Assembly (NCBI RefSeq): GCF_030696885.1
Contig: NZ_JAUYRI010000003.1
Location: 62,001-126,000 of the forward strand
Reading direction: 5' to 3'
Source of the DNA: Thiobacillus sp.
Lineage (GTDB): Bacteria; Pseudomonadota; Gammaproteobacteria; Burkholderiales; Thiobacillaceae
DNA length: 64,000 nucleotides
Part shown: piece by piece, positions 40,008-50,405 of the stretch
Numbering within the stretch: the stretch's first letter is position 1
How the letters are laid out: each line of letters opens with the position of its first letter
Translations under genes and position numbers: made by a program
The notes under the pieces: generated by a model
Database searches by the model: none
Told to the model about the DNA's origin: nothing
Seen by the model: only the letters and a program-made list of their open reading frames with translations

Positions 40008-40708
40008 GGCTGCTCCAGTTGATTCAAGTCTGTAGCTTCGAGCCAGCGCCAGCCGCCGGGCGGCAGATCCGCAGGCAGCGGAAAATGGCCGACCGCCTCG
40101 CGGTGCAGCGCAATGACCCGGTTGCCGGTCGCACCGATCATGCGCTTGACCTGATGGTATTTGCCTTCGGCCAGCGTCAACTGCAGCGTGGTCGCGTCGA
40201 GCCGGTCGCAGGCCAGGGCGGCAACCGGCACCGGCGTGTCGTTGAGCTGGACGCCGCTGCGCAGCGCATCCAGCATGGCATCCGTCACCTCTTCGGCGCA
40301 GCGGGCACGGTAGACCTTGGCCACGCCTTTCTTCGGCGAGATCATGCGGTGGATGAACTGGCCGTCGTCGGAAAACAGCAACAGGCCGCTGGTGTCCTGG
40401 TCGAGCCGCCCCACGCACTGCACGCCACGCTGCAGCAGCAGCGGCGGCAACAGGGAAAACACGCTCGGATGATGGCTGGGATGGTGCGAGCATTCGTAGC
40501 CGACCGGCTTGTGCATCAGCACATAGGCCTGCGCGCGGTAAGGCCAGCTGACGCCGTCAAGCGTCAATTCCAGCCCGGCGGGATCGACCTCGGCCTCGGG
40601 GTCATCGCACAGCGTGCCATTGACCGCCACCTCGCCGGCCCGCACCCGTGCCGTGCAGGCCTTGCGCGAACCGAAGCCCTGCGACTGCAATGCACGCACC
40701 AGTTTCAT
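39986..40708 (-). CDS. rsuA: 16S rRNA pseudouridine(516) synthase
   Basis: A 240-residue RsuA-family protein. An S4 domain ([20 protein letters not shown]) precedes the catalytic [17 protein letters not shown] with the nucleophilic aspartate; [19 protein letters not shown] is the later family block. ATG 40708 is taken in preference to GTG 40723. It follows the phosphorylase gene by 19 bases. RsuA versus the related RluE/RluB cannot be settled completely, but the short S4 and overall length favour RsuA. Confidence 0.85.
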   Translation of the reverse strand: MKLVRALQSQGFGSRKACTARVRAGEVAVNGTLCDDPEAEVDPAGLELTLDGVSWPYRAQAYVLMHKPVGYECSHHPSHHPSVFSLLPPLLLQRGVQCVGRLDQDTSGLLLFSDDGQFIHRMISPKKGVAKVYRARCAEEVTDAMLDALRSGVQLNDTPVPVAALACDRLDATTLQLTLAEGKYHQVKRMIGATGNRVIALHREAVGHFPLPADLPPGGWRWLEATDLNQLEQPWRSATS

Positions 40709-40727
40709 GTCGCCCGCACCCACGCCT

Positions 40728-41489
40728 TCAGGCCTTGCTTTGCGCAGTGGCGTCGTCGGTCACCAGCTGTTCGATCAGGCGCCGCACCTGCAGCATCACT
40801 TCACCCAGCATGGCCTGGACTTCACCCATCTGGATGCCTTCGGCCGAGCGCCCGCGGCCGGCCGCCTGGTTCACCACCGCGCCGACGGCGGCGTAGCACA
40901 GCTCGAGTTCGCGTGCCAGATAGGCTTCGGGCATCCCGGTCATGCCGACCATGTCGACGCCGTCGCGCTCCATGCGGTTGATTTCGGCCGCCGTTTCCAG
41001 GCGCGGCCCCTGCGTCACGCCGTAGACCCCGCCATCGCGCAGCGTGATGCCGGCGCTGGCGGCGGCCTCGAGCAGCGCCGCACGCATCGCCTCGCAATAC
41101 GGCAGGGTGAAATCGAGATGGACCACGGGCTTGTCGCCACCGACGAAATACGTCGCCTCGCGGCCGTGCGTGTAGTCGATGATCTGGCTCGGGATCACCA
41201 GCATGCCGGGAAGCAGGCCGGGATGGATCGCCCCGACGGTGGCCACCGAGACCACCCGGTCGACGCCGTGGTCTTTCAGCGCCCACAGGTTGGCTCGGTA
41301 GTTGACGTTGTGCGGCGGAATGGTGTGGCCATAGCCGTGGCGCGCCAGAAAGATCACCTCCTGGCCGCAGATGCGTCCGAAGGTGAGTGCGCCCGAGGGT
41401 TCGCCGTAGGGCGTGCGCGCCACCTGGCGGTGAGTAATTTCCAGATTGGCGAGCTGGGTAAGCCCGGTGCCGCCGATGATTCCCAACAT
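40728..41489 (-). CDS. mtnP: S-methyl-5'-thioinosine/thioadenosine phosphorylase family
   Basis: A 253-residue purine nucleoside phosphorylase of the MTAP family. It begins MLGIIGGTGLTQL and carries ARHGYGHTIPPHNVNYRANL (phosphate and base contacts), TQGPRLETAAEI and MVGMTGMPEAYLA. This reading is very similar to Pseudomonas methylthioinosine phosphorylases, which make hypoxanthine rather than adenine. hpt lies two bases upstream on the same strand, as expected if hypoxanthine is salvaged. The methylthioadenosine-specific alternative cannot be excluded. Confidence 0.85.
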   Translation of the reverse strand: MLGIIGGTGLTQLANLEITHRQVARTPYGEPSGALTFGRICGQEVIFLARHGYGHTIPPHNVNYRANLWALKDHGVDRVVSVATVGAIHPGLLPGMLVIPSQIIDYTHGREATYFVGGDKPVVHLDFTLPYCEAMRAALLEAAASAGITLRDGGVYGVTQGPRLETAAEINRMERDGVDMVGMTGMPEAYLARELELCYAAVGAVVNQAAGRGRSAEGIQMGEVQAMLGEVMLQVRRLIEQLVTDDATAQSKA

Positions 41490-41491
41490 GT

Positions 41492-42049
41492 TCAGTCTTC
41501 CTTCAATGCATAAATTGCAGGCAGGTTGCGCCACACGCCGTAGGCGTCCATGCCGCAGCCGAATACATAACGATCGGGCACGTCCAGTCCGACGAAATCG
41601 GCCCGGATCGGTTTGGCGAGGCCGTTGGCCTTGTCGGTCAGCACGGCCGACCAGACGCGCGCCGCGCCCATTTCCAGCAGCTTGTCGCGGATCGCCGCCA
41701 GCGTTTCGCCCTCGTCCAGGATATCGTCCAGCACCAGCACATGGCGGCCGGCCACGCTTTGCCCCGGCAACACCTTCCATTCGATCTCGCCGCCGTGCGT
41801 CTTGCCGCGATAGCGGGTGACATGCAGGTAATCGAACTCCAGCGGAAAGCCCAGCTTCGGCAGCAACTGCCCGGCAAACACCACCGCGCCGCCCATCACC
41901 GGCAGCACCAGCGGAAACGCCTCACCCAGGGCCTGGCCGATTTCGTCCGCCAGGCGATCGATGGCCGCCTGCACGGTTTCCGCAGACGCGACGCATTCGG
42001 CATGGTCCAGCAACTGCTGCGCTTCCGGCGGTGTCATGGCGTCAGGCAT
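41492..42049 (-). CDS. hpt: Hypoxanthine-guanine phosphoribosyltransferase
   Basis: A 185-residue type I PRTase. The PRPP-binding motif is HVLVLDDILDEGETLA, preceded by the flexible-loop region RYRGKTHGGEIEW, and followed by KANGLAKPIRADFVGLDVPD. It converts hypoxanthine or guanine to nucleotide. It heads the run hpt-mtnP-rsuA-def and is divergent from ampD with 75 bp between starts. Confidence 0.9.
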   Translation of the reverse strand: MPDAMTPPEAQQLLDHAECVASAETVQAAIDRLADEIGQALGEAFPLVLPVMGGAVVFAGQLLPKLGFPLEFDYLHVTRYRGKTHGGEIEWKVLPGQSVAGRHVLVLDDILDEGETLAAIRDKLLEMGAARVWSAVLTDKANGLAKPIRADFVGLDVPDRYVFGCGMDAYGVWRNLPAIYALKED

Positions 42050-42124
42050 CCAGGCAAAAACCGGCAGTCTAAGCCCTCGACGCCGATGTTTCCAGACTGC
42101 ATGTGCCTCAAGTAAGCTTGCGCC

Positions 42125-42685
42125 ATGTCAATTCCCGCTGCATCACCCCCCGCATTCGACGCCGTCGGCTGGCTGGCCGACGCGCGCCAGCTGCCTTCGC
42201 CCAATTGCGATGCCCGGCCCGAGAACGTCGCGATCGAACTCATCGTCATCCACAACATCTCGCTGCCGCCCGGTGTATTTGACGGCGACGCGGTGATCGA
42301 ACTCTTCACCAACCAGCTCGACTGGGATGCGCACCCGTATTACCAGGGCATCCGCGGCCTCAGGGTATCGGCGCATTTCTTCATCCGCCGTGATGGCACG
42401 CTGATCCAGTTCGTGCCGTGCAGTCTGCGCGCCTGGCACGCCGGATCATCGACCTGGCAGGCGCGCGACTGCTGCAACGATTTTTCCATCGGCATCGAAC
42501 TCGAGGGCACTGACGACCTGCCCTTCACCGACGCCCAGTACGCGACCCTGGCGCCGCTGCTGCAGCAGTTGAAGCAGGCCTATCCGATCCGCGACGTGGT
42601 CGGGCACAGCGACATCGCGCCAGGCCGCAAGACCGACCCCGGTCCCCATTTCGCCTGGCAGCGGCTCGATGCGCCGCTGGCCTGA
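42125..42685 (+). CDS. ampD: 1,6-anhydro-N-acetylmuramyl-L-alanine amidase AmpD
   Basis: A 186-residue zinc amidase of peptidoglycan recycling. Zinc ligands are visible in LIVIHNISLPPG and GHSDIAPGRKTDPGPHF; the substrate region has RAWHAGSSTWQAR and IGIELEGTDD. No signal peptide, so cytoplasmic, as for AmpD. The last 17 bases overlap the start of the PLD-family gene in another frame. Confidence 0.93.
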   Translation: MSIPAASPPAFDAVGWLADARQLPSPNCDARPENVAIELIVIHNISLPPGVFDGDAVIELFTNQLDWDAHPYYQGIRGLRVSAHFFIRRDGTLIQFVPCSLRAWHAGSSTWQARDCCNDFSIGIELEGTDDLPFTDAQYATLAPLLQQLKQAYPIRDVVGHSDIAPGRKTDPGPHFAWQRLDAPLA

Positions 42686-44258
42686 TTCGCTGCGGTACGT
42701 CAGCATTGGCCTCGCCGCGCTGCTGGCGCTGTCCGGCTGCGCCGCGACGCTCGATCTGGACGTCGAACGTCCGATCTCGCATGCCGTTTCCCGGCACGCC
42801 GACACGCCCTTGAACGCGCAGCTGGCGCCGCAGATTCCGGCGGGCGAATCGGGCTTTCATCTGCTGCACGATGGCCACGCCGCGCTGGCAGCCCGGCTGT
42901 CGCTGGCGCAACGCGCCACCCGCACGCTCGATGTGCAGTCCTATCTGTTTCACAACGACACCACCGGCAAGCTGGTCGCAGCCACCTTGCTGGCCGCGGC
43001 GGAACGCGGGGTGCGGGTGCGCCTGCTGGTCGACGACATCGATACCGCCGACAAGGAGCTCCGTCTCGTCACGCTGAACGCGCACCCCAATATCGAAGTG
43101 CGCCTGTTCAACCCCTTTCACACCCGCAGCGCCAGCCTGCTGGTCAAGGCCTGGCAGGCGCTGCTGGACCACGTCCGGCTCAACCGCCGCATGCACAACA
43201 AGGTCTTCATCGCCGACAACCAGATCGGCATCACCGGCGGACGCAATATCGGCGACGAATATTTCAACGCTCATATGGATTTCGCTTTCATCGACCTTGA
43301 CGTTATCGCCGCCGGCGCCATTGTTGACGCCCTGTCGCAATCGTTCGACCAGTACTGGAACAGCGCTGCCGCGGTGCCCGCGACCGCCCTGCCGGTCGCC
43401 CCGGATGACGTCCAGCTGCTGCGCGCAACCCGTTTTCTGCAGCAGTTCCGTTCCCGCAACCTGGACAGCGACTACGGCCGCACCCTGACGGCCGCCGACC
43501 CGCTGCCAAAGCTGCTGGCAGGCCATCTGCCCTGGCACCTCGCGCATGCCGATCTCATCGTCGACCCGCCCGAAAAAGCCATCAACCCGGAGACGGCCGC
43601 GTCCGAGCTGCTGATCGGCCAGCTCGCGGGTTTGTGGATCGACCCCGCACAACGCGCGCTGATCGTGTCGCCCTACTTCGTTCCGGGCGCGATGGGCATG
43701 GCGTATTTCAACTACTGGCGCCATCAGGGCGTACAGATCGACGTGCTGACCAACGCCTATGCCGCCAGCGACGTCCCGCTGGTGCATGCCGGCTACGCCA
43801 ACTACCGCGTGCCGCTGCTCGAAGCCGGCGTCAATCTCTACGAACTGAAACCGACCGCCGAACCGATCGGCGGGCGCCTGCGCGATCTCGGCAGCGGTTC
43901 GTCGAACGCCAGCCTGCACGCCAAGACTTTTGTCTTCGACGACGCGCATGTGTTCATCGGCAGCTTCAACTTCGACCCGCGCTCGATGCACCTCAACACC
44001 GAGATGGGGCTGGTCATCCGATCTCCAGCACTCGCGCGCCAGGTCACTGCCCTCGTCGAGCACGCCATGCGTCCCGAACGCAGCTACCAGCCGCGCCTGG
44101 TGACCGCAGATGCCGACAACGGCACGGCAAAACGCCTGCAATGGCACGATACCCACCAGGGCGTCGCGCGGGTTTTCGAGGTCGAACCCGAAACCAGCCC
44201 GATCCAGCGCGGCCTGCTGCGTGTGCTGCAAACGCTGCCGATCGAAGAACATCTGTAA
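42669..44258 (+). CDS. clsC: Phospholipase D family lipoprotein, ClsC-like cardiolipin synthase
   Basis: A 529-residue protein with two HKD motifs: RMHNKVFIADNQIGITGGRN (about 175-195) and SLHAKTFVFDDAHVFIGSFN (about 415-435). A lipoprotein signal peptide ends LALLALSGC, so it is probably membrane-anchored. Architecture and motifs match ClsC/YmdC, which joins phosphatidylglycerol and phosphatidylethanolamine to cardiolipin. It overlaps ampD, which makes a common envelope transcript likely. A phospholipase role is the alternative. Confidence 0.8.
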   Translation: MRRWPDSLRYVSIGLAALLALSGCAATLDLDVERPISHAVSRHADTPLNAQLAPQIPAGESGFHLLHDGHAALAARLSLAQRATRTLDVQSYLFHNDTTGKLVAATLLAAAERGVRVRLLVDDIDTADKELRLVTLNAHPNIEVRLFNPFHTRSASLLVKAWQALLDHVRLNRRMHNKVFIADNQIGITGGRNIGDEYFNAHMDFAFIDLDVIAAGAIVDALSQSFDQYWNSAAAVPATALPVAPDDVQLLRATRFLQQFRSRNLDSDYGRTLTAADPLPKLLAGHLPWHLAHADLIVDPPEKAINPETAASELLIGQLAGLWIDPAQRALIVSPYFVPGAMGMAYFNYWRHQGVQIDVLTNAYAASDVPLVHAGYANYRVPLLEAGVNLYELKPTAEPIGGRLRDLGSGSSNASLHAKTFVFDDAHVFIGSFNFDPRSMHLNTEMGLVIRSPALARQVTALVEHAMRPERSYQPRLVTADADNGTAKRLQWHDTHQGVARVFEVEPETSPIQRGLLRVLQTLPIEEHL

Positions 44259-44265
44259 GCCACGC

Positions 44266-44271
44266 TAGAAT
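44266..44271 (+). promoter_or_regulatory. Possible -10 element for purT
   Basis: TAGAAT in CGCTAGAATCGG, 27 bp before the purT ATG and eight bp after the upstream stop. No good -35 hexamer is seen. The spacing to the ATG equals that seen before map. Confidence 0.4.
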
Positions 44272-44298
44272 CGGATCTTTGAGTTACCAGGACTGCGC

Positions 44299-45495
44299 AT
44301 GCGCCTCGGCACCCCCCTCTCCCCTTCCGCCACCCGCGTCATGCTTCTGGGTGCGGGCGAACTCGGCAAGGAAGTCATCATCGCGCTGCAGCGGCTGGGG
44401 GTGGAGGTCATCGCGGTTGACCGCTACGCCAATGCGCCCGGCCACCAGGTGGCCCATCGCGCCTATGTAACCGACATGAGCGACCGCTCGGCGCTGCGCG
44501 CGCTGATCGAGGCGGAAAAGCCGCACTGGGTGGTGCCGGAAATCGAAGCCATCGCAACCGAAGTGCTGCTGGAGATCGAGGCCGCCGGCATTGCGGCCGT
44601 CATCCCCACCGCGCGCGCCGCCAACCTCACCATGAACCGCGAAGGCATCCGCCGGCTGGCTGCCGAAACGCTGGGGCTGCCGACTTCGCCCTACGTGTTC
44701 GCCGACACGCTGGCTGAGATGACGGCCGCCGCGGAAAAGCTCGGCTACCCCGTCATCGTCAAGCCGGTGATGTCGTCATCCGGCAAGGGTCAGTCGAAAA
44801 TCGACGACGCCAGCCAGCTGGGGGCGGCCTGGGATTACGCCTCCGCCGGCGGACGCGTCAACAAGGGGCGCGTCATCGTCGAGGGGGTGATCGACTTCGA
44901 TTACGAAATCACGCTGCTGACGGTGCGTGCGGTCGGGGCGTCGGGCGAGATCGAAACGCATTTCTGCGAACCCATCGGGCATGTCCAGGTGGCGGGCGAT
45001 TACGTCGAATCGTGGCAGCCGCAGCCGATGTCGGCCGCGGCGCTGCAGCGCGCACACGAGATTGCCGCCGCCGTCACCGGCAACCTCGGCGGCCGCGGCA
45101 TTTTCGGCGTGGAACTGTTCGTGAAAGGCGACACCGTCTGGTTCTCGGAGGTGAGTCCGCGTCCGCACGACACCGGCATGGTGACCATGGCCACGCAGCG
45201 GCAGAGCGAATTCGAACTGCATGCGCGCGCCATTCTCGGTCTGCCGGTCGATGTCAGCCTGCGCGAACCCGGCGCCTCGGCCGTGATCTACGGCGACATG
45301 GAGGCGGCCGGCATTGCGTACGACGGCGTGGCCGAGGCGCTGCGCACGCCCGGCGTCGACCTGCGGCTGTTCGGCAAGCCGCAGGCCTTCGTCCGTCGCC
45401 GCATGGGCGTGGCGCTGGCTTTCGCAGCCGACACCGATACGGCGCGGCGGCACGCCAAGGCCGCCGCCGCCGCGATCAAGCCGGTGAAGATCTGA
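44299..45495 (+). CDS. purT: Formate-dependent phosphoribosylglycinamide formyltransferase
   Basis: A 398-residue ATP-grasp enzyme. The N-terminal [18 protein letters not shown] and the stretch [23 protein letters not shown] are characteristic, with [12 protein letters not shown] forming the ATP-grasp lid and [16 protein letters not shown] near the active site. It carries out step three of purine synthesis from formate instead of formyl-tetrahydrofolate. A truncated hemoglobin gene follows after two bases. Confidence 0.95.
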   Translation: MRLGTPLSPSATRVMLLGAGELGKEVIIALQRLGVEVIAVDRYANAPGHQVAHRAYVTDMSDRSALRALIEAEKPHWVVPEIEAIATEVLLEIEAAGIAAVIPTARAANLTMNREGIRRLAAETLGLPTSPYVFADTLAEMTAAAEKLGYPVIVKPVMSSSGKGQSKIDDASQLGAAWDYASAGGRVNKGRVIVEGVIDFDYEITLLTVRAVGASGEIETHFCEPIGHVQVAGDYVESWQPQPMSAAALQRAHEIAAAVTGNLGGRGIFGVELFVKGDTVWFSEVSPRPHDTGMVTMATQRQSEFELHARAILGLPVDVSLREPGASAVIYGDMEAAGIAYDGVAEALRTPGVDLRLFGKPQAFVRRRMGVALAFAADTDTARRHAKAAAAAIKPVKI

Positions 45496-45497
45496 AT

Positions 45498-45878
45498 ATG
45501 CAGACGCACTACGAACGCCTCGGCGGCAACGAGATCATCCGGCAACTGGTCGACCGCTTTTACGACCTGATGGACGAAGACCCCGACTACTACGGCATCC
45601 GCAAGCTGCATCCGGCCGACCTCACCGAATCGCGCAACAAGCTGGCCTGGTTTCTCTCCGGCTGGACCGGCGGGCCGCCGGAATACACCGACCGCTTCGG
45701 CCACCCCTTCCTGCGCCGCCGGCATATGCCCTTTACCGTAGGCGTTGCCGAACGCGACCAGTGGATGGGCTGCATGATGCGCGCGATGCAGGACGTCGGC
45801 GTGGACGCGGCGCTGCAGCAGGAACTGACCGCCGCCTTCTTCAAGACCGCCGATTTCATGCGCAACCAGCCTGAATAA
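45498..45878 (+). CDS. Group II truncated hemoglobin
   Basis: A 126-residue 2-on-2 globin. It opens [22 protein letters not shown], contains [12 protein letters not shown] with the conserved tryptophan region, and the proximal histidine lies in [12 protein letters not shown]. Such proteins bind oxygen or nitric oxide with high affinity and may protect against nitrosative stress. It is translated just after purT. Group II is inferred from the RRRHMPF and WTGGPP motifs; the ligand is not determined. Confidence 0.85.
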   Translation: MQTHYERLGGNEIIRQLVDRFYDLMDEDPDYYGIRKLHPADLTESRNKLAWFLSGWTGGPPEYTDRFGHPFLRRRHMPFTVGVAERDQWMGCMMRAMQDVGVDAALQQELTAAFFKTADFMRNQPE

Positions 45879-45879
45879 G

Positions 45880-47136
45880 ATGAAACGTTTCATTGGCTGG
45901 AGTGTGCTTTTTTTCATGCTGGCCGGGCTCATTGTGCTGCCCTGGCTGGCGCTGGAGGACGCGCCGGCGATCGAACCGCCCGCCGAATTCCGCCGCACCG
46001 ACCTGGCCTGGGTCAAATCGCTGTTCCAGAAGCACGACCCGCGCCGCCAGACCCCCGACGTGGTCCACAGCATCCTGCTCGACGAAGCCGAGGTCAACCG
46101 GCTGCTCAATTACGCGGTCGAATTGCGCCAGGTCAATGGCATCGCAGCCGAGCTCACGCCCGGTCTGGCCACCCTCACCACCACCCTGGCCGTGCCGCGC
46201 AATCCGTTTGGCCGCTATCTCAACTTCACCGCCGAAGTGGCGGATGTGCCCGGCGGCATTCGCATCCGCAGCCTGCAGCTCGGCAGCCTGCCGGTTCCGG
46301 GCGCGCTGGCCGACGGCATCGCACGGCTGACGCACCGCAGGCTGCTGCGCGACGAAACCTACGCCTCGCTTGCCGCGGCTTTTTCCCAGGTGAATTTCGA
46401 CGAAAACCAGGCCACGCTGGATTACCGCTGGCACCCCGCTCTGATGACGCAGATCGAGCGCAAAAGCGCGGAGCTGCTGATCGCGCCGGAGGATCAGGCA
46501 CGCATGCTGGTCTACGCCGAGCACCTCGACAGCCTGATCAAGCGCTATCCGCATGGCCGCACCGTGGCACTGGTTGAGGTGGCTGCACCGCTGTTCGACT
46601 TCGCCCGGACAATCGACGGCGACGAAGCCGAGGAAAACCGCGCCGCGCTCACCGCCCTGGGCGCCTACCTCTCCGGCATCAGCCTGCCCAAGCTGCTGGA
46701 AGGCGACAGCCGCTCGATCCGGCGCGCGCCGCGCGTGCTGCTGTCGCTGTACGGGCGGCGCGATTTTGCCGAACACTATGTGATTTCCGCCGCACTCGCC
46801 GTCAATGGCGGCAGCCGGCTCGCCAATGCCATCGGCCTGATCAAGGAAGAGGAAGATGCGACCAAGGGCTCCGGCTTCAGCTTCACCGATCTGGCCGCCA
46901 ACCGCGCCGGCGTTCAGCTCGGCGAGCACGCGCTGGGCGAGACCGCCGCGCAGGTTCAGCAACAGCTGGCCGCCGCCCGCAGCGACGCCGATCTGATGCC
47001 CGATTTCCGCGATCTGCCAGAATTCATGTCGCAGATCGAATTCGACCGGCACTACGGCCCCATCGGCGGTCCGCGCTACCAGCAGATCATCGACCGCATC
47101 GACGCCCGGCTGGCGGCGCATCCGCTGGCTCAATAA
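45880..47136 (+). CDS. Conserved membrane-anchored protein of unknown function
   Basis: A 418-residue protein with one N-terminal hydrophobic helix ([19 protein letters not shown]) and a large presumably periplasmic domain. A segment around 60-150 ([44 protein letters not shown]) reads like a barrel or lipid-binding-type beta region; the C-terminal half is alpha-helical. It is one base after the hemoglobin stop. I recognise the pattern as a betaproteobacterial conserved hypothetical but no function. Confidence 0.75.
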   Translation: MKRFIGWSVLFFMLAGLIVLPWLALEDAPAIEPPAEFRRTDLAWVKSLFQKHDPRRQTPDVVHSILLDEAEVNRLLNYAVELRQVNGIAAELTPGLATLTTTLAVPRNPFGRYLNFTAEVADVPGGIRIRSLQLGSLPVPGALADGIARLTHRRLLRDETYASLAAAFSQVNFDENQATLDYRWHPALMTQIERKSAELLIAPEDQARMLVYAEHLDSLIKRYPHGRTVALVEVAAPLFDFARTIDGDEAEENRAALTALGAYLSGISLPKLLEGDSRSIRRAPRVLLSLYGRRDFAEHYVISAALAVNGGSRLANAIGLIKEEEDATKGSGFSFTDLAANRAGVQLGEHALGETAAQVQQQLAAARSDADLMPDFRDLPEFMSQIEFDRHYGPIGGPRYQQIIDRIDARLAAHPLAQ

Positions 47137-47151
47137 ATAGTCAATAAACCC

Positions 47152-47160
47152 TGATATAAT
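47152..47160 (+). promoter_or_regulatory. Extended -10 promoter of typA
   Basis: TGATATAAT combines a perfect -10 hexamer (TATAAT, 47155-47160) with the TGn extension, which can work without a -35. It lies 30 bp before the typA ATG, just after the preceding stop. Confidence 0.7.
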
Positions 47161-47190
47161 GCTGGGTTTCCCCGAATCCTGGCACCCATC

Positions 47191-49023
47191 ATGTCCCGCA
47201 AGCTCCGCAATATCGCCATCATCGCGCACGTCGACCATGGCAAAACCACGCTGGTCGACCAGCTCCTCAAACAGTCCGGTACCTTCCGCGACAACCAGGC
47301 GGTTGACGAGCGGGTGATGGATTCCAACGACCTGGAAAAGGAACGCGGGATCACCATTCTGGCGAAGAACACCGCCATCATGTACGGCGACTACCACATC
47401 AACATCGTAGACACCCCCGGCCACGCCGACTTCGGCGGCGAAGTCGAACGCGTGCTCGGCATGGTCAACGGCGTGGTGCTGCTGGTCGACGCCGTCGAAG
47501 GCCCGATGCCGCAGACGCGCTTCGTCACCAAGAAGGCCCTGGCGCTGGGCCTCAAGCCCATCGTCGTGATCAACAAGGTCGACCGCCCCGGTTCGCGCCC
47601 GGACTGGGTCGTCGACCAGACCTTCGACCTGTTCGACAAGCTCGGCGCGACCGACGAACAACTCGACTTCCCGATCATCTACGCCTCGGGCCTGAACGGC
47701 TGGGCCTGCATGGACCTGAAGGATGCGCCGTCACACGGTGGCGCCGCGGCCGACATGGTGCCGCTGTTCGACACGGTGCTGGCCCACGTCCCCACCCCGC
47801 CCGGATCGGCGGATGCGCCGCTGCAGATGCAGATCGCCGCGCTCGATTATTCGACCTACACCGGCCGTCTCGGCGTGGGCCGCGTGCTCAATGGCCGCAT
47901 CAAGCCCGGCATGTCGGTGGTGGTGATGAACCACGAAGATCAGGTCGCAACCGGCCGCATCAACCAGGTGCTCGGCTTCAAGGGTCTGGACCGCGTGCCG
48001 GTGGACGAAGCCGAAGCTGGCGACATCATCATCATTTCCGGGCTCGACGACATCGGCATCGGCGTCACCATCTGCGACCGCGAAAACCCGGTCGGCCTGC
48101 CGGTGCTGCCGGTGGACGAGCCGACGCTGAACATGGACTTCATGGTCAACGCGTCGCCGCTGGCCGGCACCGAAGGCAAGTTCGTCACCAGCCGCCAGAT
48201 CCGCGACCGCCTGGCCAAGGAACTGCTGGTCAACGTCGCCTTGCGCGTCGATGAAACCGGCGACGCCGACGTGTTCCGCGTCTCCGGCCGGGGCGAACTG
48301 CATCTCACCATCCTGCTGGAAAACATGCGCCGCGAAGGCTTCGAGCTGGCCGTCGGCAAGCCTCGCGTGGTCTACAAGGAAATCAACGGCGAAAAATGCG
48401 AGCCGTATGAAAACCTCACCATCGACCTGGAAGACGATCACCAGGGCGGCGTGATGGAAGAAATCGGCCGCCGCCGCGGCGAACTCACCAACATGGAATC
48501 GGACGGCAAGGGTCGCACCCGGCTGGAATACCACATTCCCGCGCGCGGTCTGATCGGCTTCCAGAGCGACTTCATGACGATGACGCGCGGCACCGGCCTG
48601 ATGAGCCACGTGTTCGACGACTACGGTCCGGTCAAAGCCGACCTGCCGGGCCGCCATAACGGCGTGCTGGTGTCGCAGGACAACGGCGAGGCCGTGGCCT
48701 ATGCCTTGTGGAAACTGGAAGATCGCGGCCGCATGTTCGTCTCGCCCGGCGACAAGCTCTATGAAGGCATGATCATCGGCATCCACACCCGCGACAACGA
48801 TCTGGTGGTCAACCCGATCAAGGGCAAGCAGCTGACCAACGTCCGCTCCTCGGGTACCGACGAAGCGGTGCGTCTGACCACGCCGATCAAACTGACGCTG
48901 GAATCCGCAGTCGAGTTCATCGACGACGACGAGCTGGTGGAAATCACGCCGAAGTCGATCCGCATCCGCAAGCGTCACCTGCAGGAACATGATCGCAAGA
49001 AAGCCTCGCGCGCAGCCGCTTGA
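47191..49023 (+). CDS. typA: Ribosome-associated GTPase TypA/BipA
   Basis: A 610-residue translational GTPase. G1 is [18 protein letters not shown]2 [11 protein letters not shown]3 [12 protein letters not shown]4 NKVDRPG. The C-terminal EF-G-like and BipA-specific domains follow, with [21 protein letters not shown] and [15 protein letters not shown]. It assists 50S assembly and stress adaptation. It has its own extended -10 promoter and a strong terminator. Confidence 0.97.
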   Translation: MSRKLRNIAIIAHVDHGKTTLVDQLLKQSGTFRDNQAVDERVMDSNDLEKERGITILAKNTAIMYGDYHINIVDTPGHADFGGEVERVLGMVNGVVLLVDAVEGPMPQTRFVTKKALALGLKPIVVINKVDRPGSRPDWVVDQTFDLFDKLGATDEQLDFPIIYASGLNGWACMDLKDAPSHGGAAADMVPLFDTVLAHVPTPPGSADAPLQMQIAALDYSTYTGRLGVGRVLNGRIKPGMSVVVMNHEDQVATGRINQVLGFKGLDRVPVDEAEAGDIIIISGLDDIGIGVTICDRENPVGLPVLPVDEPTLNMDFMVNASPLAGTEGKFVTSRQIRDRLAKELLVNVALRVDETGDADVFRVSGRGELHLTILLENMRREGFELAVGKPRVVYKEINGEKCEPYENLTIDLEDDHQGGVMEEIGRRRGELTNMESDGKGRTRLEYHIPARGLIGFQSDFMTMTRGTGLMSHVFDDYGPVKADLPGRHNGVLVSQDNGEAVAYALWKLEDRGRMFVSPGDKLYEGMIIGIHTRDNDLVVNPIKGKQLTNVRSSGTDEAVRLTTPIKLTLESAVEFIDDDELVEITPKSIRIRKRHLQEHDRKKASRAAA

Positions 49024-49051
49024 ATCCCCACCCGGCCTTGCGCCGGGACTG

Positions 49052-49088
49052 CGTAAAAAAGCCCGGCTTCGCGCCGGGCTTTTTTACG
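49052..49088. terminator. Bidirectional intrinsic terminator after typA
   Basis: A perfect 16-bp stem CGTAAAAAAGCCCGGC / GCCGGGCTTTTTTACG around the loop TTCGC, with six Ts on each strand's 3' side. It is one of the strongest structures in the window. The frame of rmuC is open through it by chance. Confidence 0.9.
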
Positions 49089-49112
49089 TGGGTCACGGGT
49101 AAAATCGACGCC

Positions 49113-50405
49113 ATGCGTCCTGTCGAAATCGCCCTTTTCATTGGCCTTGCCGTCCTCATTCTGCTGGCTGTGGTGCTGCTGCTGCGCCTCGGCGCATTGC
49201 GGCGCGAACAAACCGGACTGCCCGCCCTGCTGACGCAAGACATGGATGCACGCCACCGTGCGGTGCTGACCGACCTGCATGCGGGTCTTGCACAGCAGTC
49301 CGACCGCATGCAGAGCCAGCTCGCCGCGCTGCAAATCGCGCAGACCGAACGGCTGGCAGAAACGCGCGCCACCGTCACCGGCCAGTTCGGCCAGTTCCAG
49401 ACCGCGATGCTGGAAAAACTGATCGAGCAGGGACGCGCCGAGCAAAGCCTGCTGCAGGACACGCTCAAGGGCATGACCGCGCATTTCAACGAGCGCGTGC
49501 AGCAGCTCTCGCAGACCGTCGATGGTCGGCTCAACGAAATCTCCGGCAAGGTGGCCGAGCGGCTCGACGAGGGCTTCAAGAAAACCAACGAGACGTTTAC
49601 CTCGGTGATGTCGCGGCTAGCGGTGATCGACGAGGCGCAAAAGAAAATCGAGGGCCTGGCGTCCAACGTCGTGTCGCTGCAGGAGATTCTCGGCGACAAG
49701 CGCTCGCGCGGCGCCTTTGGTGAAGTGCAGCTGGAAGCGCTGGTGCGGAACAGCCTGCCACCCGACGCCTATGCGTTCCAATACACGCTGAAAGGCGGTG
49801 CACGCGCCGATTGCGCCCTGATCCTGCCGGAGCCGACCGGTACGGTGTGCGTCGATTCCAAGTTTCCGTTGGAAAACTACAGCCGCATGTTCGACGACAG
49901 CCTGCAGTCGGGCGAGCGCGATGCGGCCAAGCGACAGTTCAAGACCGACGTCAAGAAGCACGTCGACGACATCGCCGCCAAATACATCGTCGCCGGCGAA
50001 ACCTCCGACGGCGCGGTGATGTTCCTGCCGGCGGAAGCCGTGTTCGCCGAGATCCACGCCTACCATCCGGACCTGGTCGAGCACGCGCAGAAGAAGCGCG
50101 TGTGGCTCACGTCTCCGACCACGTTGATGGCGGTGCTGAACACCGCGCGCGCAGTGATCCGCGATTCGGAAACGCGGCGCATGGCGCACGTGATCAAGGA
50201 CGAACTCTCCAAGCTGGCAAAGGATTTCGCCCGCTTCGACGATCGCATGAAGAAGCTCGCCAGCCACATCGAGCAGGCCAACAAGGATGTCAGCGAAGTG
50301 CGCATCTCCAGCGACAAGATCAGCCGCCGCTTCCAGCAGATCGAGCGGGTCGAGCTCGAACACCCGGACGTGGATGGCGCACGCCTGCTCGACAGCGACG
50401 AATGA
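49113..50405 (+). CDS. rmuC: DNA recombination protein RmuC
   Basis: A 430-residue protein. An N-terminal membrane helix (IALFIGLAVLILLAVVLLL) is followed by a long coiled coil and the RmuC nuclease-like domain: GDKRSRGAFGEVQLEALV, CVDSKFPLENYSRM, VMFLPAEAVFAEIHAY. RmuC limits inversions at short repeats. ATG 49113 is preferred; the frame is open to 49020, but that stretch is the typA terminator. TAAAAT at 49100 could be its -10. It ends in an ATGA overlap with mtfA. Confidence 0.9.
   Translation: MRPVEIALFIGLAVLILLAVVLLLRLGALRREQTGLPALLTQDMDARHRAVLTDLHAGLAQQSDRMQSQLAALQIAQTERLAETRATVTGQFGQFQTAMLEKLIEQGRAEQSLLQDTLKGMTAHFNERVQQLSQTVDGRLNEISGKVAERLDEGFKKTNETFTSVMSRLAVIDEAQKKIEGLASNVVSLQEILGDKRSRGAFGEVQLEALVRNSLPPDAYAFQYTLKGGARADCALILPEPTGTVCVDSKFPLENYSRMFDDSLQSGERDAAKRQFKTDVKKHVDDIAAKYIVAGETSDGAVMFLPAEAVFAEIHAYHPDLVEHAQKKRVWLTSPTTLMAVLNTARAVIRDSETRRMAHVIKDELSKLAKDFARFDDRMKKLASHIEQANKDVSEVRISSDKISRRFQQIERVELEHPDVDGARLLDSDE

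Noticed and set aside
42525-44252. 575-codon minus-strand frame
   Set aside because: Antisense to the PLD-family gene, which has both HKD motifs in the plus strand.
45856-47661. 601-codon open frame on the minus strand opposite the conserved hypothetical and typA
   Set aside because: It is antisense to typA and its neighbour; composition is the usual mirror of high-GC third positions and it matches no family.
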